Part shown: positions 18,222-29,847 of the stretch, one piece after another
Numbering within the stretch: position 1 is the first letter of the stretch
How the letters are laid out: every line of letters begins with the position of its first letter
Source: Chitinophaga sancti
Lineage (GTDB): Bacteria; Bacteroidota; Bacteroidia; Chitinophagales; Chitinophagaceae
Assembly: GCF_034424315.1 (NCBI RefSeq)
Contig: NZ_CP139972.1
Location: 3,348,001-3,412,000 of the forward strand
DNA: 64,000 nt
Direction: 5' to 3'
The notes under the pieces: model-generated
Told to the model about the DNA's origin: nothing
The model's database searches: none
The model's input: the letters and a program-made list of their open reading frames with translations, nothing else
Position numbers and translations under genes: made by a program

Positions 18222-21200
18222 ATGAATAATACTTTGGGAATTGACTTAGGCACACATTCTATTGGATGGGCCATAAGAAATCCAGATTTACAGGGAAATC
18301 AGACTGAAAAAGTTGGTGTTATTAGATTCAACGAAGGAGTAGGATCAGGAAAAGCCGGGGAATATTCGTATGCAGGGCAGCGAACAACTAAACGCGCAGC
18401 CAGAAGATTAAATCAGGCAAGAAAATATAGGATCTGGACGACCCTGGACCATCTGATTTCGGAAGGCTATTGTCCTCTTTCAAAAGAAGATCTGAATAAT
18501 TGGAGGCATTATAACAAAGGAGAAGTCCACACAAATAAAAATGCTGGAAGAGTTTATCCCATTGACAATTTTGAATTTGCTAACTGGGTAAAACTCGATT
18601 TCGATCAAGATAACGCACCGGATTATAAAAGCCCCTACCAATTAAGAAAAGAACTGGTAACAATAAAGTTATCTTTCAGTGAGGAGAAAAATCGTCATAA
18701 ACTCGGTAGAGCATTATACCATATTGCGCAACGAAGAGGTTTTAAGAGTAGCAGGAAAGAAACCATCGAAAGCATAGAGGAGCTGGCTGCAGATGAAAAA
18801 GAAATAGATCTGCAGGTCTCTGAGAAAAAAAAGAATAGGGTAATCAGCGAACTTTTTGAGAAGTATCCTGCAGCAAAGACCATTGGACATCTTTACGCCT
18901 TATTGGAAGATGATAATGTCAGAATCAGGGAAAATATTTCTCAATATGCTATTCGTGAAAACTATAAGGACGAGATTAAGCACATCTTTGAATTTCAGGA
19001 ACTGGGTCTTGAGCATCCTTTATACAAGCAATTAGTAGAAGAGAAAAAAAATAAAAACGATGGCAGTATCTTTTATAAACGTCCGTTACGCTCTCAAAAA
19101 GGTCTCATTGGTAAATGTACATTGGAAGCCAATAAATACAGGGTACCGGTTAGCCATCCGGCATTTGAGAAATACAGAGCCTGGTCGTTCTTAAATAATA
19201 TTCAATACAGGACACAAGGACAAGGATGGCAAAATTTACCCTTAGCCTTGAAAGAAATGATTTTCAAAGAAAAGTTCTTTAGAAAATCGAAAGTATATTT
19301 CCCCTTTTCTGAGATTATTGAACTTCTTCTCAAAAAAGGGTATCACTGGACATACAACTATTCTCCTAAAACAACCGTAACCGGTTGTCCAGTTTCAGCA
19401 AGGTTAAAAGAGATTTTTGGAGAAAATTATAATAACATAGAAATCGAAAAAACTCCGTCGTCTAAAACATCCAAAAACTATTACAACCTGGAAGATATCT
19501 GGCATGTGTTATTTTCCTATGAGGACCAGGAATGTGTAGTAGACTTTGCCGAACAACGGTTACAACTCCCTCCTGATAAAGCAAAATTATTTGTTGCTGC
19601 ATGGAATGCCATGCCAGTTGGATATGGAATGTTGAGTTTAAACGCCATCAACAAAATTAATCACTTCCTGATAAAAGGACTAATATATACTGAAGCCGTT
19701 TTATTAGCGAATATTCCATATGTTATTGGACCAGAGTTATGGGAAGGTAATGAAACGCTATTTCTTAATGCTATCAGTACAATTATTGAGACAAATAGAG
19801 AGCAAAAGCTTATTGTCAACATTGTCAATAACCTTGTATCGAAACATAAAAGTCTGGATCAAAAATTCGGATACAAAAATAATGACTATAAACTTGACGA
19901 TCAGGATCATTCCAATATCTTGGGCACTATTATCGAAGTATTAGGGCAAAGCAAATGGGATGAGTTACCTGAAGAAAAACGATCATTTGTTCGTGAAATG
20001 GTGACAGGTTGCTATCAGGCATATTTCAGAACCACTGGCCTTGTAAGGAAAGACATCAGGGGGCAAAGACATTTTGAGGTAAAAACAAGTAATCATACAT
20101 TTTATAAATCAGATTCCGGGTATTATACAATGCCGAAACTGATCAACTCACTTACAACATTTATTCAGGACAATTTCATTGTATCTGAAAAAAAATTATC
20201 GAAGGTTTACCATCCATCTGAAATTAACATTTACCCAGCAGCCAAACCAGGAAAAGATCAGGTAACTGTATTAGGGTCTCCGAAGACGGATGCCTTTAGA
20301 AATCCCATGGCGATGCGAGCCTTGCATGAACTGAGAAAACTAATCAATTACCTGATTACCACCGGGCAAATTGATAGTGAAACCAGAGTCGTTGTAGAGG
20401 TAGCAAGGGAATTAAATGATGCAAATAAACGCTGGGCTATAGAAACATGGCAAAAACAACGGGAGGCTGAAAATGAAGAATTCCGGCGGATCATTGAAGA
20501 ATTAGTTCAGAAGGATGGAATTCAGGCAAATAGTCAAAGTGAAAAGGATATAGATAAGATCAGGTTATGGTATGAGCAGAACGGGGAAGAGACGGTACCT
20601 CCCCTTACCGATGAGCGTAGGGAAATTAAAGGTATACGCTGGACCGAAAACAAAAAGGATTCCTATAAGCAAATATCCCTGCAAAAATCCATGATCGAAA
20701 AATATAGACTGTGGAAAGAGCAGGAATGTCAGTGTATCTATACAGGGAAAGTTATTCCTATTGCTGAATTATTTAATAGCAACGTTGTGGATTTTGAACA
20801 TACTATTCCAAGAAGTATCTCCTTTGATAATTCACTGGCGAATCAAACGGTATGTTATGCCTATTACAACCGGACTATAAAGAAAAATTTGCTTCCTTTT
20901 CACCTCCCTGATTATGAGGGCATATTATCAAGATTAGAGAAATGGGAAGAAAAGGTTAATCGTATAAAACAGCAACTCGATTTCTGGAGAAGCAAATCAA
21001 AAAAAGCAATTGATAAAACAAGAAAAGACGAAGCCATACGGCAACGCCATTTATGGCAAATGGAACTTGACTATTGGCAAAATAAAGTAAATAGATTTAC
21101 GATAAAAGAAGTTACAACAGGATTTAAAAATAGACAGAAAATAGACACTCAACTGATTTCGAAATATGCGTTTCATTATTTAAAAAGCTATTTCGAAAAA

Positions 21201-22492
21201 GTGGAAGTTCAAAAAGGAAGTATTACGGCCGAATTTCGGAAAATTTACAGTGTGCAGTCGTTTGATGAAAAGAAAGATCGAAGTAAACATTCTCACCACG
21301 CCAAAGATGCTGCCATACTGACGTTAATACCTGTGGCAGGAAAGAGAGATGAAATACTACGTGAATATTATGAATGTAAGGAAAGACATCAGCCTTTTAG
21401 CAATACACCATACCCCGGATTCCGCCGTGAATATGTCATGGATATTGATGATAATATCTTGATTAACAATGTAAAAAACAATCAAATGCTTTCCATTGCT
21501 AAGAAAAAAATAAGAAAAAGGGGGAAAGAAGTATTTATACCGGGAACGAATACCCCAATGTGGGCTACCGGAGATTGCATTCGGGGCCAATTGCATCAGG
21601 AGACATTTTATGGTGCAATAAAGCCTGCTAAAAGAGATGAGAAGGGAATCCTGATTAAGGATGAAGAAGGAAAATTTGTTCAGGAAAATGAGATACAGTA
21701 TGTATTAAGAGTACCATTTGAATATAAAAAGGATGCTGGCTCCGTCGGATTTAAAACACTTGAGGAGGTTGAAAAGAAAATAGTAGATGTTGGGTTAAAA
21801 GAGCAGATAAGGAAACAGGTAAATGAGGCAGGTAGTCTTAAGGAGGCATTTGAAAAGGGTATTTATATGCTTGATAAGGAAGGAAATAAGGTAAATAAAA
21901 TACGGCACATAAGGATTTGGGTCACCGTTGTAGAACCCCTTAAAATTAAAAAGCATACTCATCCATCCAGGTTTCCTTACAAACAGGATTATTACGCAGC
22001 AAATGCAACGAATAGTTATTTTGCTATTTATAAAGGGGAAGGAAGAAAAGGTTATGATGTAAGAAGTCTTTTTCAGACGGCAAATATACTATCCCTAAAT
22101 AAGACTAGAAGGCGAGATGAACTATTTGAGTCCTCAAAATCTATTATTAAAGGAAAGAAGACACATACATTACATCTATCCTGTGTTCTTGAAAGAGGTA
22201 CTAAGGTCATTTTTAGTAAAGGAGAAAATGATGATCTGGCATCTCTTGAACATCGGGAAATATTAAAGAGATTATATGTATTGACGAAATTCGAGAAGGA
22301 TGGAAGGTTAAATTTCAGGTATCACCTGGAGGCAAGAAATGATATAAAGGATGTATATACAGAATCGGAACTGGATTTTACCACACCCAAACCCACTTTG
22401 CGTTTCTCTTATTCGAAGTATGATTTTTGGGTAGAAGGATATGATTTCAATATTAATATGGATGGTAGTATAACTTTTAATACTTCTAAACC

Positions 22493-22496
<4 letters not shown>
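18222..22496 (+). CDS. cas9: CRISPR-associated endonuclease Cas9, subtype II-C
   Basis: A 1424-residue RNA-guided DNA nuclease. RuvC-I is at the N-terminus (LGIDLGTHSIGWA, catalytic D8). An Arg-rich bridge helix follows (RTTKRAARRLNQARKYR), then the recognition lobe. RuvC-II is ETRVVVEVARELN. The HNH domain has VVDFEHTIPRS with H860 and a later asparagine in YYNRTIKKN. RuvC-III is HSHHAKDAAIL with H1025-H1026 and D1029. The C-terminal PAM-interacting region includes PYKQDYYAANATNSYFAIYK. All catalytic residues are present, so it should be active. No csn2 or cas4 follows, which indicates subtype II-C. The stop overlaps the cas1 start by 4 bases. Confidence 0.97.
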
Positions 22497-23731
<1,235 letters not shown>

Positions 23732-23732
<1 letters not shown>

Positions 23733-23783
23733 AACAGGAATGAAAAAATGCTTGCGGGAAGTGTTTTTTCATTCCTGTTTTAT
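23732..23783 (+). terminator. Strong hairpin ending the cas operon
   Basis: A perfect 17-bp stem: AAACAGGAATGAAAAAA at 23732-23748 and its complement at 23764-23780, loop of 15 bases, with T-rich sequence in and after the right arm. It separates cas transcription from the array. Confidence 0.8.
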
Positions 23784-23821
23784 CCACAATTGATTGTATT
23801 TCAATTAAATACAAGGTTCCT
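23784..23821. promoter_or_regulatory. Probable leader next to first CRISPR repeat
   Basis: This 38-base AT-rich stretch lies between the cas2 hairpin and the first perfect repeat. It contains an inverted repeat, GTATTTcaattAAATAC. Because the far end of the array carries degenerate repeats, this is the likely integration (leader) end. That is inference. Confidence 0.45.
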
Positions 23822-25124
23822 GTTGTAATTAATCGAAGATAAACATTTATTGAGAGCAAATCACAACTAGCGTCCGGTATAGGAGGTATCAATCCTTGTT
23901 GTAATTAATCGAAGATAAACATTTATTGAGAGCAAATCACAACTATAACTGAGCAACGTCCGGCGCGTGGCTGGTTGTAATTAATCGAAGATAAACATTT
24001 ATTGAGAGCAAATCACAACTAAAGCCTATGCATTGCTATGATACAGAGTGTTGTAATTAATCGAAGATAAACATTTATTGAGAGCAAATCACAACACTTA
24101 AAAACTCTTTAAACATTACAAAATGGTTGTAATTAATCGAAGATAAACATTTATTGAGAGCAAATCACAACATTAACTTGACGTTTACCGGGTGTGTCGG
24201 AGTTGTAATTAATCGAAGATAAACATTTATTGAGAGCAAATCACAACACAGTATCGCAGCTGGAAATTATACAATCAGTTGTAATTAATCGAAGATAAAC
24301 ATTTATTGAGAGCAAATCACAACAAAACAACTCGTATACCTAAAAAACAGCCAGTTGTAATTAATCGAAGATAAACATTTATTGAGAGCAAATCACAACT
24401 GTATGCTCAAAACAATGCGTTTAGCCCTAGTTGTAATTAATCGAAGATAAACATTTATTGAGAGCAAATCACAACATCTATACGGTAAGTTCGTAAAAGA
24501 CAAAGGTTGTAATTAATCGAAGATAAACATTTATTGAGAGCAAATCACAACTTGTATTTATGCAGTAGATAGCCAATTATTGTTGTAATTAATCGAAGAT
24601 AAACATTTATTGAGAGCAAATCACAACATGGATACATCCAATGAAATTTGGCCTGTGGTTGTAATTAATCGAAGATAAACATTTATTGAGAGCAAATCAC
24701 AACATTGCTGCAGTGCCTACACCTGGCTATAAAGTTGTAATTAATCGAAGATAAACATTTATTGAGAGCAAATCACAACCGTATCTGGCTTCTCCACCTG
24801 GATTCATCGGTTGTAATTAATCGAAGATAAACATTTATTGAGAGCAAATCACAACCTAACTGAATGTATATATAAATACATACTGGTTGTAATTAATCGA
24901 AGATAAACATTTATTGAGAGCAAATCACAACACCTCCCGCGCAGCGATTACCGATGCCTTAGGTTGTAATTAATCGAAGATAAACATTTATTGAGAGCAA
25001 ATCACAACTGATAAACTGGAACAAATCCGCAATCAGATGTTGTAATTAATCGAAGATAAACATTTATTGAGAGCAAATCACAACGGGCTGTGAATATGGG
25101 GAAAGTAATTTTTGGTTGTAATTA
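23822..25124 (-). CRISPR. CRISPR array, left segment
   Basis: There are seventeen full repeats of 46 bp starting at 23822, 23898, 23974, 24050, 24126, 24202, 24278, 24354, 24430, 24506, 24582, 24658, 24734, 24810, 24886, 24963 and 25039. An eighteenth is cut after 10 bases by an insertion sequence (25115-25124). Spacers are 30 bp except one of 31 bp (24932-24962). The repeats look identical. On the plus strand they begin GTTGTAATTAATCG and end GCAAATCACAAC. The anti-repeat shows crRNA is read on the minus strand, where the repeat begins GTTGTGATTTGCT. Confidence 0.98.
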
Positions 25125-26844
25125 GGGTCTGCTGATATAGTAATAAAACATTGTTAATCAATATGATGTGGCTTGTTTTTTGCTGTAGAAGTGTTTGTAT
25201 ATTGAAAGATTCATCTTCAAAATCATGCAGCAATGATACGTTACACTCCTGCAAAACAGTTAACCTTAGAAGGATTTTCAACTCCTTTTTCGCAGCAATT
25301 ATCCACTACAAACCGATGGGTTATACTAGCTGCAAAGATTCCGTGGGACAAACTGGCGGACGTGTATTATAAAAAAATGCGGGCAGATTTCGGTGCTCCA
25401 ACATTGAGTGCCCGGATGGTAATAGGTGCAGTGATCATCAAACATATACTTAACATAGATGATCGGGAGGTGGTAGAGCAGATCACGGAAAATATATATC
25501 TGCAATATTTTGTAGGCTTAAGCAGTTTTCAACAGGAGGCTCCCTTTGATGCATCATTGATGGTCAGTATTAGAAAAAGATTAGGCATAGATGTGATGTC
25601 CAGATTGAATGAGATTATTTTGCAGGAAGCCGGACTAATCAAAGCGAATGAAGAGAAAACAGCGGATACCCGCAGTGAGGATGATCAGGATGGGAATGGT
25701 GGAAAGAGTAATAACAATGTCTTGAATGAGCATACAGAGAGCGTAAAAGGAAAGTCATCTGATGGGCTATCAGGAACAGTCATGTTAGATGCGACAGTGT
25801 CAGAGCAACAGATCGAATATCCAACAGATATCAAATTATTAAATGAGGGTCGCCGTCAATTGGAAAGGATGATAGAGCGGGGATGTCAGGTAGCAGAACT
25901 GGTGATGCCGCGCATGTATCGGAGAATAGCGAGGAAGCAATATTTGAACATTGCCAAAAAAAAGAACAAAAGCAAACGAGATATACGCAGAGGTATCCGA
26001 CAGCAATTACAATATGTTAAACGAGATTTAAAGTACATCAACTGGCTGATAGAATCAGAAGCTAATTTCAAGGGGGTGCTGAAAATGAAAGACTGGAGGT
26101 TAATACGGGTGATCCAGGAAATGTATCGTCAGCAGGCAGAGATGTATAAGAATAGAGAGCATAAAATATCGGATCGGATTGTAAGTATCTATCAACCGCA
26201 TGTACGTCCAATACCGAGAGGTAAAGACCGTGTATCAACTGAGTTTGGCAGCAAACAACTGGTGATGTTGAAAGATGGCTACACCCATATAGAAAAACTG
26301 AGCTGGGATAATTACAATGAAGGTTCATTGTTGACCGAAAGCCTTGAAACATATAAACGCTTGTTTGGGTGCTATCCAGAGCGTGTATTGGGAGATCAGT
26401 TGTTCGGCACACGTGAAAACAGACGATTCATGAGTGGAAAAGGGATCCGTTATGTGGGCAAGCCATTGGGTCGGCCCTCATCAAATAGTAAGGAGCAAAA
26501 GCGACTATTGCAAAAGGAGATGCCGGAACGAAATGCGATCGAAGGGAAGTTTGGACAGGGGAAAAATGCATATGGACTGGGCAAAATCAAGGCCCGCCTC
26601 AAGGATACAGCTGAGAGTTGGGTGATGTCTATATACTTTGTTATGAATCTGCTTAAACTGGCAGCTGGTTCTTTGTTGTCAGTACTGCAGATCTATTACT
26701 GGCTGATAACAGAGGGCTATTTGACCACAATGGGGAATAGATCCGATACACAATTTATATCCCGGTATCTGAGACATTAAGAAGGGTAAATCGATTCGGT
26801 GTAAAAATGAAAAATAACAGATCGGGAACTTATTCAGCAGACCC
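25125..26844 (+). mobile_element. IS1182-like insertion sequence inside the CRISPR array
   Basis: A 1720-bp element with terminal inverted repeats sharing GGGTCTGCTGA at both ends. It is flanked by a TAATTA duplication (25119-25124 and 26845-26850) of a palindromic part of the CRISPR repeat. It carries one transposase gene. The intact frame and clean ends suggest a recent insertion. Confidence 0.92.
25233..26780 (+). CDS. IS1182-family (IS5 superfamily) DDE transposase
   Basis: A 515-residue transposase. The N-terminal DUF772-type region (RWVILAAKIPWDKLADVYYK, EQITENIYLQYFVGL, FDASLMVSIRKRLG) is followed by a charged, low-complexity insert (~145-180). The catalytic core has a first Asp in MLDATVSEQQIEYPTDIKLL, a second in RVLGDQLFGT and the Glu in RNAIEGKFGQGKNAYGLGK. 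The triad is complete. The gene runs opposite to the inferred crRNA direction. Confidence 0.93.
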   Translation: MIRYTPAKQLTLEGFSTPFSQQLSTTNRWVILAAKIPWDKLADVYYKKMRADFGAPTLSARMVIGAVIIKHILNIDDREVVEQITENIYLQYFVGLSSFQQEAPFDASLMVSIRKRLGIDVMSRLNEIILQEAGLIKANEEKTADTRSEDDQDGNGGKSNNNVLNEHTESVKGKSSDGLSGTVMLDATVSEQQIEYPTDIKLLNEGRRQLERMIERGCQVAELVMPRMYRRIARKQYLNIAKKKNKSKRDIRRGIRQQLQYVKRDLKYINWLIESEANFKGVLKMKDWRLIRVIQEMYRQQAEMYKNREHKISDRIVSIYQPHVRPIPRGKDRVSTEFGSKQLVMLKDGYTHIEKLSWDNYNEGSLLTESLETYKRLFGCYPERVLGDQLFGTRENRRFMSGKGIRYVGKPLGRPSSNSKEQKRLLQKEMPERNAIEGKFGQGKNAYGLGKIKARLKDTAESWVMSIYFVMNLLKLAAGSLLSVLQIYYWLITEGYLTTMGNRSDTQFISRYLRH

Positions 26845-27454
26845 TAATTAATCGAAGATAAACATTTATTGAGAGCAAATCACAACGATGCCCGCAATCA
26901 ATACGAGGAAGCAGAGTTGTAATTAATCGAAGATAAACATTTATTGAGAGCAAATCACAACCCCGGGCTCAATGGGATCTGCATCACTGGGTTGTAATTA
27001 ATCGAAGATAAACATTTATTGAGAGCAAATCACAACAACCGCGTTCTAATTTCCTGTATTATAAGGGTTGTAATTAATCGAAGATAAACATTTATTGAGA
27101 GCAAATCACAACACTGAAGCAAGGAAGGCAGTTAAGGATATGTTGTAATTAATCGAAGATAAACATTTATTGAGAGCAAATCACAACCTAACTGGGGAAC
27201 CGGCCAAGAATATCTGAGTTGTAATTAATCGAAGATAAACATTTATTGAGAGCAAATCACAACAATGACACCGTTGGGGTACATATTGGGTCAGTTGTAA
27301 TTAATCGAAGATAAACATTTATTGAGAGCAAATCACAACTTTAGTAATGTACCTACCTACCGAGTAAGCGTTGAAATTACTCGAAAATAAACATTAATTG
27401 AAAGTCACAATTAAGGCAAAGGGTACCCGAAAGTAGCTCAAGTTGTAATTAATC
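26845..27454 (-). CRISPR. CRISPR array, right segment with degenerate end
   Basis: After the insertion sequence the split repeat resumes (26845-26886, including the duplicated TAATTA). Six full repeats follow at 26916, 26991, 27067, 27142, 27218 and 27294 with spacers of 29-30 bp. Next is a degenerate 42-base repeat (27370-27411, several substitutions and a 4-base loss), a last 30-base spacer, and a 13-base repeat stub (27442-27454). This decay marks the old end of the array. Confidence 0.95.
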
Positions 27455-27622
27455 AATCCCAATACATTAATCATGAGCATCATGCATACCTACGAACCAT
27501 CAATTACCACCAAAGCCACTGTCCTCTCTGCAAAGCCACTCACCCATTAAAAATCCTCTGCCTTCCCCTATTCTTCCACCTTAATTCCCATCCTCCCAAT
27601 AATTAGAGACACCAAAAAAATA

Positions 27623-27778
27623 ATGCTTCTTTGCTACGCATTACGCTTATATATACCCCGCCTCCAGGCAAAAGAACATCCTGATAGGATCTACATGAGT
27701 TTCCAGGAATTCATTGACGATAAACCAACCATCACAAATGTGGAATATGAAACGGAGAATAAAGTAGTGTTAGGTTAA
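27623..27778 (+). CDS. Possible 51-aa protein or truncated gene
   Basis: The frame starts at the ATG at 27623 and ends at the TAA at 27776-27778. Its second half (AKEHPDRIYMSFQEFIDD, then VEYETENKVVLG) looks like genuine protein. The 3' end overlaps the stop codon of the neighbouring IS630 transposase on the other strand, so the element may have cut this gene. Family unknown. The ~170 bases between the array stub and this frame hold nothing recognisable. Confidence 0.35.
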   Translation: MLLCYALRLYIPRLQAKEHPDRIYMSFQEFIDDKPTITNVEYETENKVVLG

Positions 27779-28410
27779 TTATTAATTGACGGATACAATC
27801 TTTTTAACTTCACTCTTGCTTCTTTGTTTGTGAATTGCCAGTTTATTTGGCTGTTCTTATTGTTTCGATGAATTTGCCATTCCGTGACCTCTTCTTTTAC
27901 CTTCTCGATTGTAGATATATGCCTGTTCAGGCACTGTCCATTCAATACGTGCAATTCTATTTCGGCCATATTTAACCAGCTTCCATGTTTTGGGGTATAG
28001 ATGAATTCAAATCTGTCACACAGCCTTTTTGCTTCTTTGGGTTCAAAGGTCTCATAAAATGCAGCACCCGTGTGCGTTTTTAAATTATCCATCACCAGGG
28101 TTATCTTTTTCGCTTTGGGATATTTCTTATCTGCGATTTCTTTAATAAACATTGCCCAATCCTTTCTGGCTTTGAATGCTGTTACCTCCACAAAACGCTT
28201 CCCTTTCAATGGTTCATTTGCTATAAATATATTTACCATGCCATGTCTAACGTACTCGTAATCTACTCTTCTTTCCTGACCAGGCTTCATGGCAACTGAT
28301 TGTCTCACTTCATCGACTAACTGTTTTGGCGACTCGTCCATGCAAATAACAGGATAATCAGCATTATAAGGCCTCTTATATACATCTAACACATTCTCCA
28401 TCTTTGCCAC
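27775..28410 (-). CDS. IS630-family transposase, catalytic part (DDE_3)
   Basis: A 211-residue frame holding the DDE_3 core: first Asp in PVICMDESPKQL, second in ITLVMDNLKTHTG, and Glu in NMAEIELHVLNGQCLNR after the typical YTPKHGSWLN. Real coding begins upstream of the first Met, because the frame continues back through GWVIPPHCNSEFVAKMENV to the A8 tract at 28472-28479. Expression probably depends on a -1 frameshift from the upstream part. Confidence 0.88.
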   Translation of the reverse strand: MAKMENVLDVYKRPYNADYPVICMDESPKQLVDEVRQSVAMKPGQERRVDYEYVRHGMVNIFIANEPLKGKRFVEVTAFKARKDWAMFIKEIADKKYPKAKKITLVMDNLKTHTGAAFYETFEPKEAKRLCDRFEFIYTPKHGSWLNMAEIELHVLNGQCLNRHISTIEKVKEEVTEWQIHRNNKNSQINWQFTNKEARVKLKRLYPSINN

Positions 28411-28436
28411 AAATTCGCTATTACAATGCGGTGGGA

Positions 28437-28907
28437 TTACCCACCCTTTTGATTTCCAGGGCTTAAGTTCATTTTTTTTAAGACCTTTCTTACTGTTACA
28501 TGAGAGATCTTTTCTACATACTTTAATTCAACCATCTTGTCTGCCAGGAGCCGTAACGACCATCTAGCAAATCCCTTAGGTGGCTCACTACAGCATAATG
28601 TGACTAACTTCGCTTCTATATCTCCATCCACTTTAGACTCGTAAATACGATTTGAAGGCCGTCTTTCTAATACCCCTTCAAAGCCTTCTTCTATAAATTT
28701 CTTCTTAACCCGATCTATTGTGCGCATCCCAACTTTCAAAACTTTACTTATTTGCTCGTTGGTCACTTTTTCCGAGTATTTTCCATCATCACAATTTAAT
28801 AGAATATAAGCCATACGAAAGGTTTGAGAAGTATGTGAACCTTTATTTATTATGCTGTGTAATTCTTCAACTTCACTTTTTGTTAATTTAACGGTATAGC
28901 GTATCAT
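28437..28907 (-). CDS. IS630-family transposase, N-terminal DNA-binding part
   Basis: A 156-residue frame with paired helix-turn-helix segments: RTIDRVKKKFIEEGFEGVLE and HVTVRKVLKKMNLSPGNQKG. It resembles the N-terminal half of IS630 transposases. The reading frame leaves the family consensus just after VLKK, at an eight-A run. A -1 slip there restores NELKPWKSKGWVIPP and joins the catalytic part. Without the slip the frame ends at 28437. Confidence 0.85.
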   Translation of the reverse strand: MIRYTVKLTKSEVEELHSIINKGSHTSQTFRMAYILLNCDDGKYSEKVTNEQISKVLKVGMRTIDRVKKKFIEEGFEGVLERRPSNRIYESKVDGDIEAKLVTLCCSEPPKGFARWSLRLLADKMVELKYVEKISHVTVRKVLKKMNLSPGNQKGG

Positions 28908-28949
28908 CTCCGGAAATATTTCATCGAATATACATTATATTTACGTCAT

Positions 28950-29216
28950 TTGATATTTAACATAGCAGTAGTTCGCTTCTTCCATAAAGACAGCAACAAA
29001 ACTCATTTTGATAAATTCCGGGGAGTACGTAAAAACGGTACTCTGACTAAGCAATATGAATATGAGCAACTTTGCCAGGACATTAAATTACAAAACCTAT
29101 ATTTGCTATTACAACAAGGAAGAAATAAAAGGATACCAAATTTATCCCTATATACAGTCGAACCTGTTCCTACCTTTGTAGCCCATACGATTACAGCGCT
29201 AATCACTTCAAAATAA
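28950..29216 (+). CDS. Uncharacterised 88-aa protein, possibly truncated
   Basis: The frame ends 4 bases before the next gene. It reads like protein (KTHFDKFRGVRKNGTLTKQY, LCQDIKLQNLYLLLQQGRNK) but I do not recognise it. The beginning lies next to the IS630 element, so it may be the 3' part of a larger gene cut by that element. A competing minus-strand frame over the same bases looks less protein-like (CCNSKYRFCN). Confidence 0.35.
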   Translation: MIFNIAVVRFFHKDSNKTHFDKFRGVRKNGTLTKQYEYEQLCQDIKLQNLYLLLQQGRNKRIPNLSLYTVEPVPTFVAHTITALITSK

Positions 29217-29220
29217 TAAA

Positions 29221-29754
29221 ATGAAAACATCCCGCTTTGAATATATCAGAAAGGAACTATGCTATAAAATGATGCTTCCCGTTGGCAGTAGCAATTTCAA
29301 GGCTACCTGGAGATTAGCCTACTATAATCCTGCAAAACGGGATAGTGATGGAAATGTCGTTATCCGCCAGGGCTATTCGATCCAATTCCTCGGATATGGA
29401 ATAGGTGCCATGTTTATATTTCAAATGATCCTCTCAAAATCATATAGCTTACTGATCGTGCCCTGTATAATATTTACAGCGATGACCATCTTTACTATAT
29501 TTTTTTATAAACCGAAAATAATCATCATCAATAAAAATGGGATCATTTTCAAAGGAGTTGAATATAACTGGAAAGACTATATCGGCGCCTTCTTTTTCGC
29601 CACCACCTCCAGAGGGCAATCTGCCCATGGACTGGTTTTAATTCAGGCCGACGGAAAATATGTATACCTAAATATACTGGCCATCGAACAAATCGATAAA
29701 ATAGGTACTGCTATCCGGGATTTTCAACCCGAAAATTATAAAAGCTTAGAATAG
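29221..29754 (+). CDS. Membrane protein with C-terminal DFQPENYKSL motif, paralog 1
   Basis: 177 residues. After an N-terminal soluble segment with YYNPAKRDSDGN come two hydrophobic helices (~65-80 and ~85-105), then a soluble beta-rich part (IIINKNGIIFKGVEYNWKDY, GLVLIQADGKYVYLNI) like a PH/YcxB-type domain, ending AIRDFQPENYKSL. It shares this whole plan with the next gene. Function unknown. A membrane-bound immunity protein is possible but unproven. Confidence 0.75.
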   Translation: MKTSRFEYIRKELCYKMMLPVGSSNFKATWRLAYYNPAKRDSDGNVVIRQGYSIQFLGYGIGAMFIFQMILSKSYSLLIVPCIIFTAMTIFTIFFYKPKIIIINKNGIIFKGVEYNWKDYIGAFFFATTSRGQSAHGLVLIQADGKYVYLNILAIEQIDKIGTAIRDFQPENYKSLE

Positions 29755-29847
29755 ATCCTGAGAGAATAAAAAACCAACAGGATTGCCGGCGAACAATTGC
29801 GGAACCAGGTTACAGCAGCATCAAACCCATTTTTATAAAACCTTAAG

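Larger units (their letters stand above)
27775..28907 (-). mobile_element. IS630-like insertion sequence (ends not resolved)
   Basis: Two overlapping-frame transposase parts on the minus strand span this interval, joined by an A8 frameshift site. I could not identify the terminal inverted repeats or the TA target duplication by eye, so the true element extends somewhat beyond these bounds. Confidence 0.75.

Noticed and set aside
23822..27454. Plus-strand transcription of the CRISPR array
   Set aside because: The anti-repeat in the tracrRNA complements the GTTGTGATTTGCT end of the repeat, which requires minus-strand crRNA; no anti-repeat for the other end was seen.
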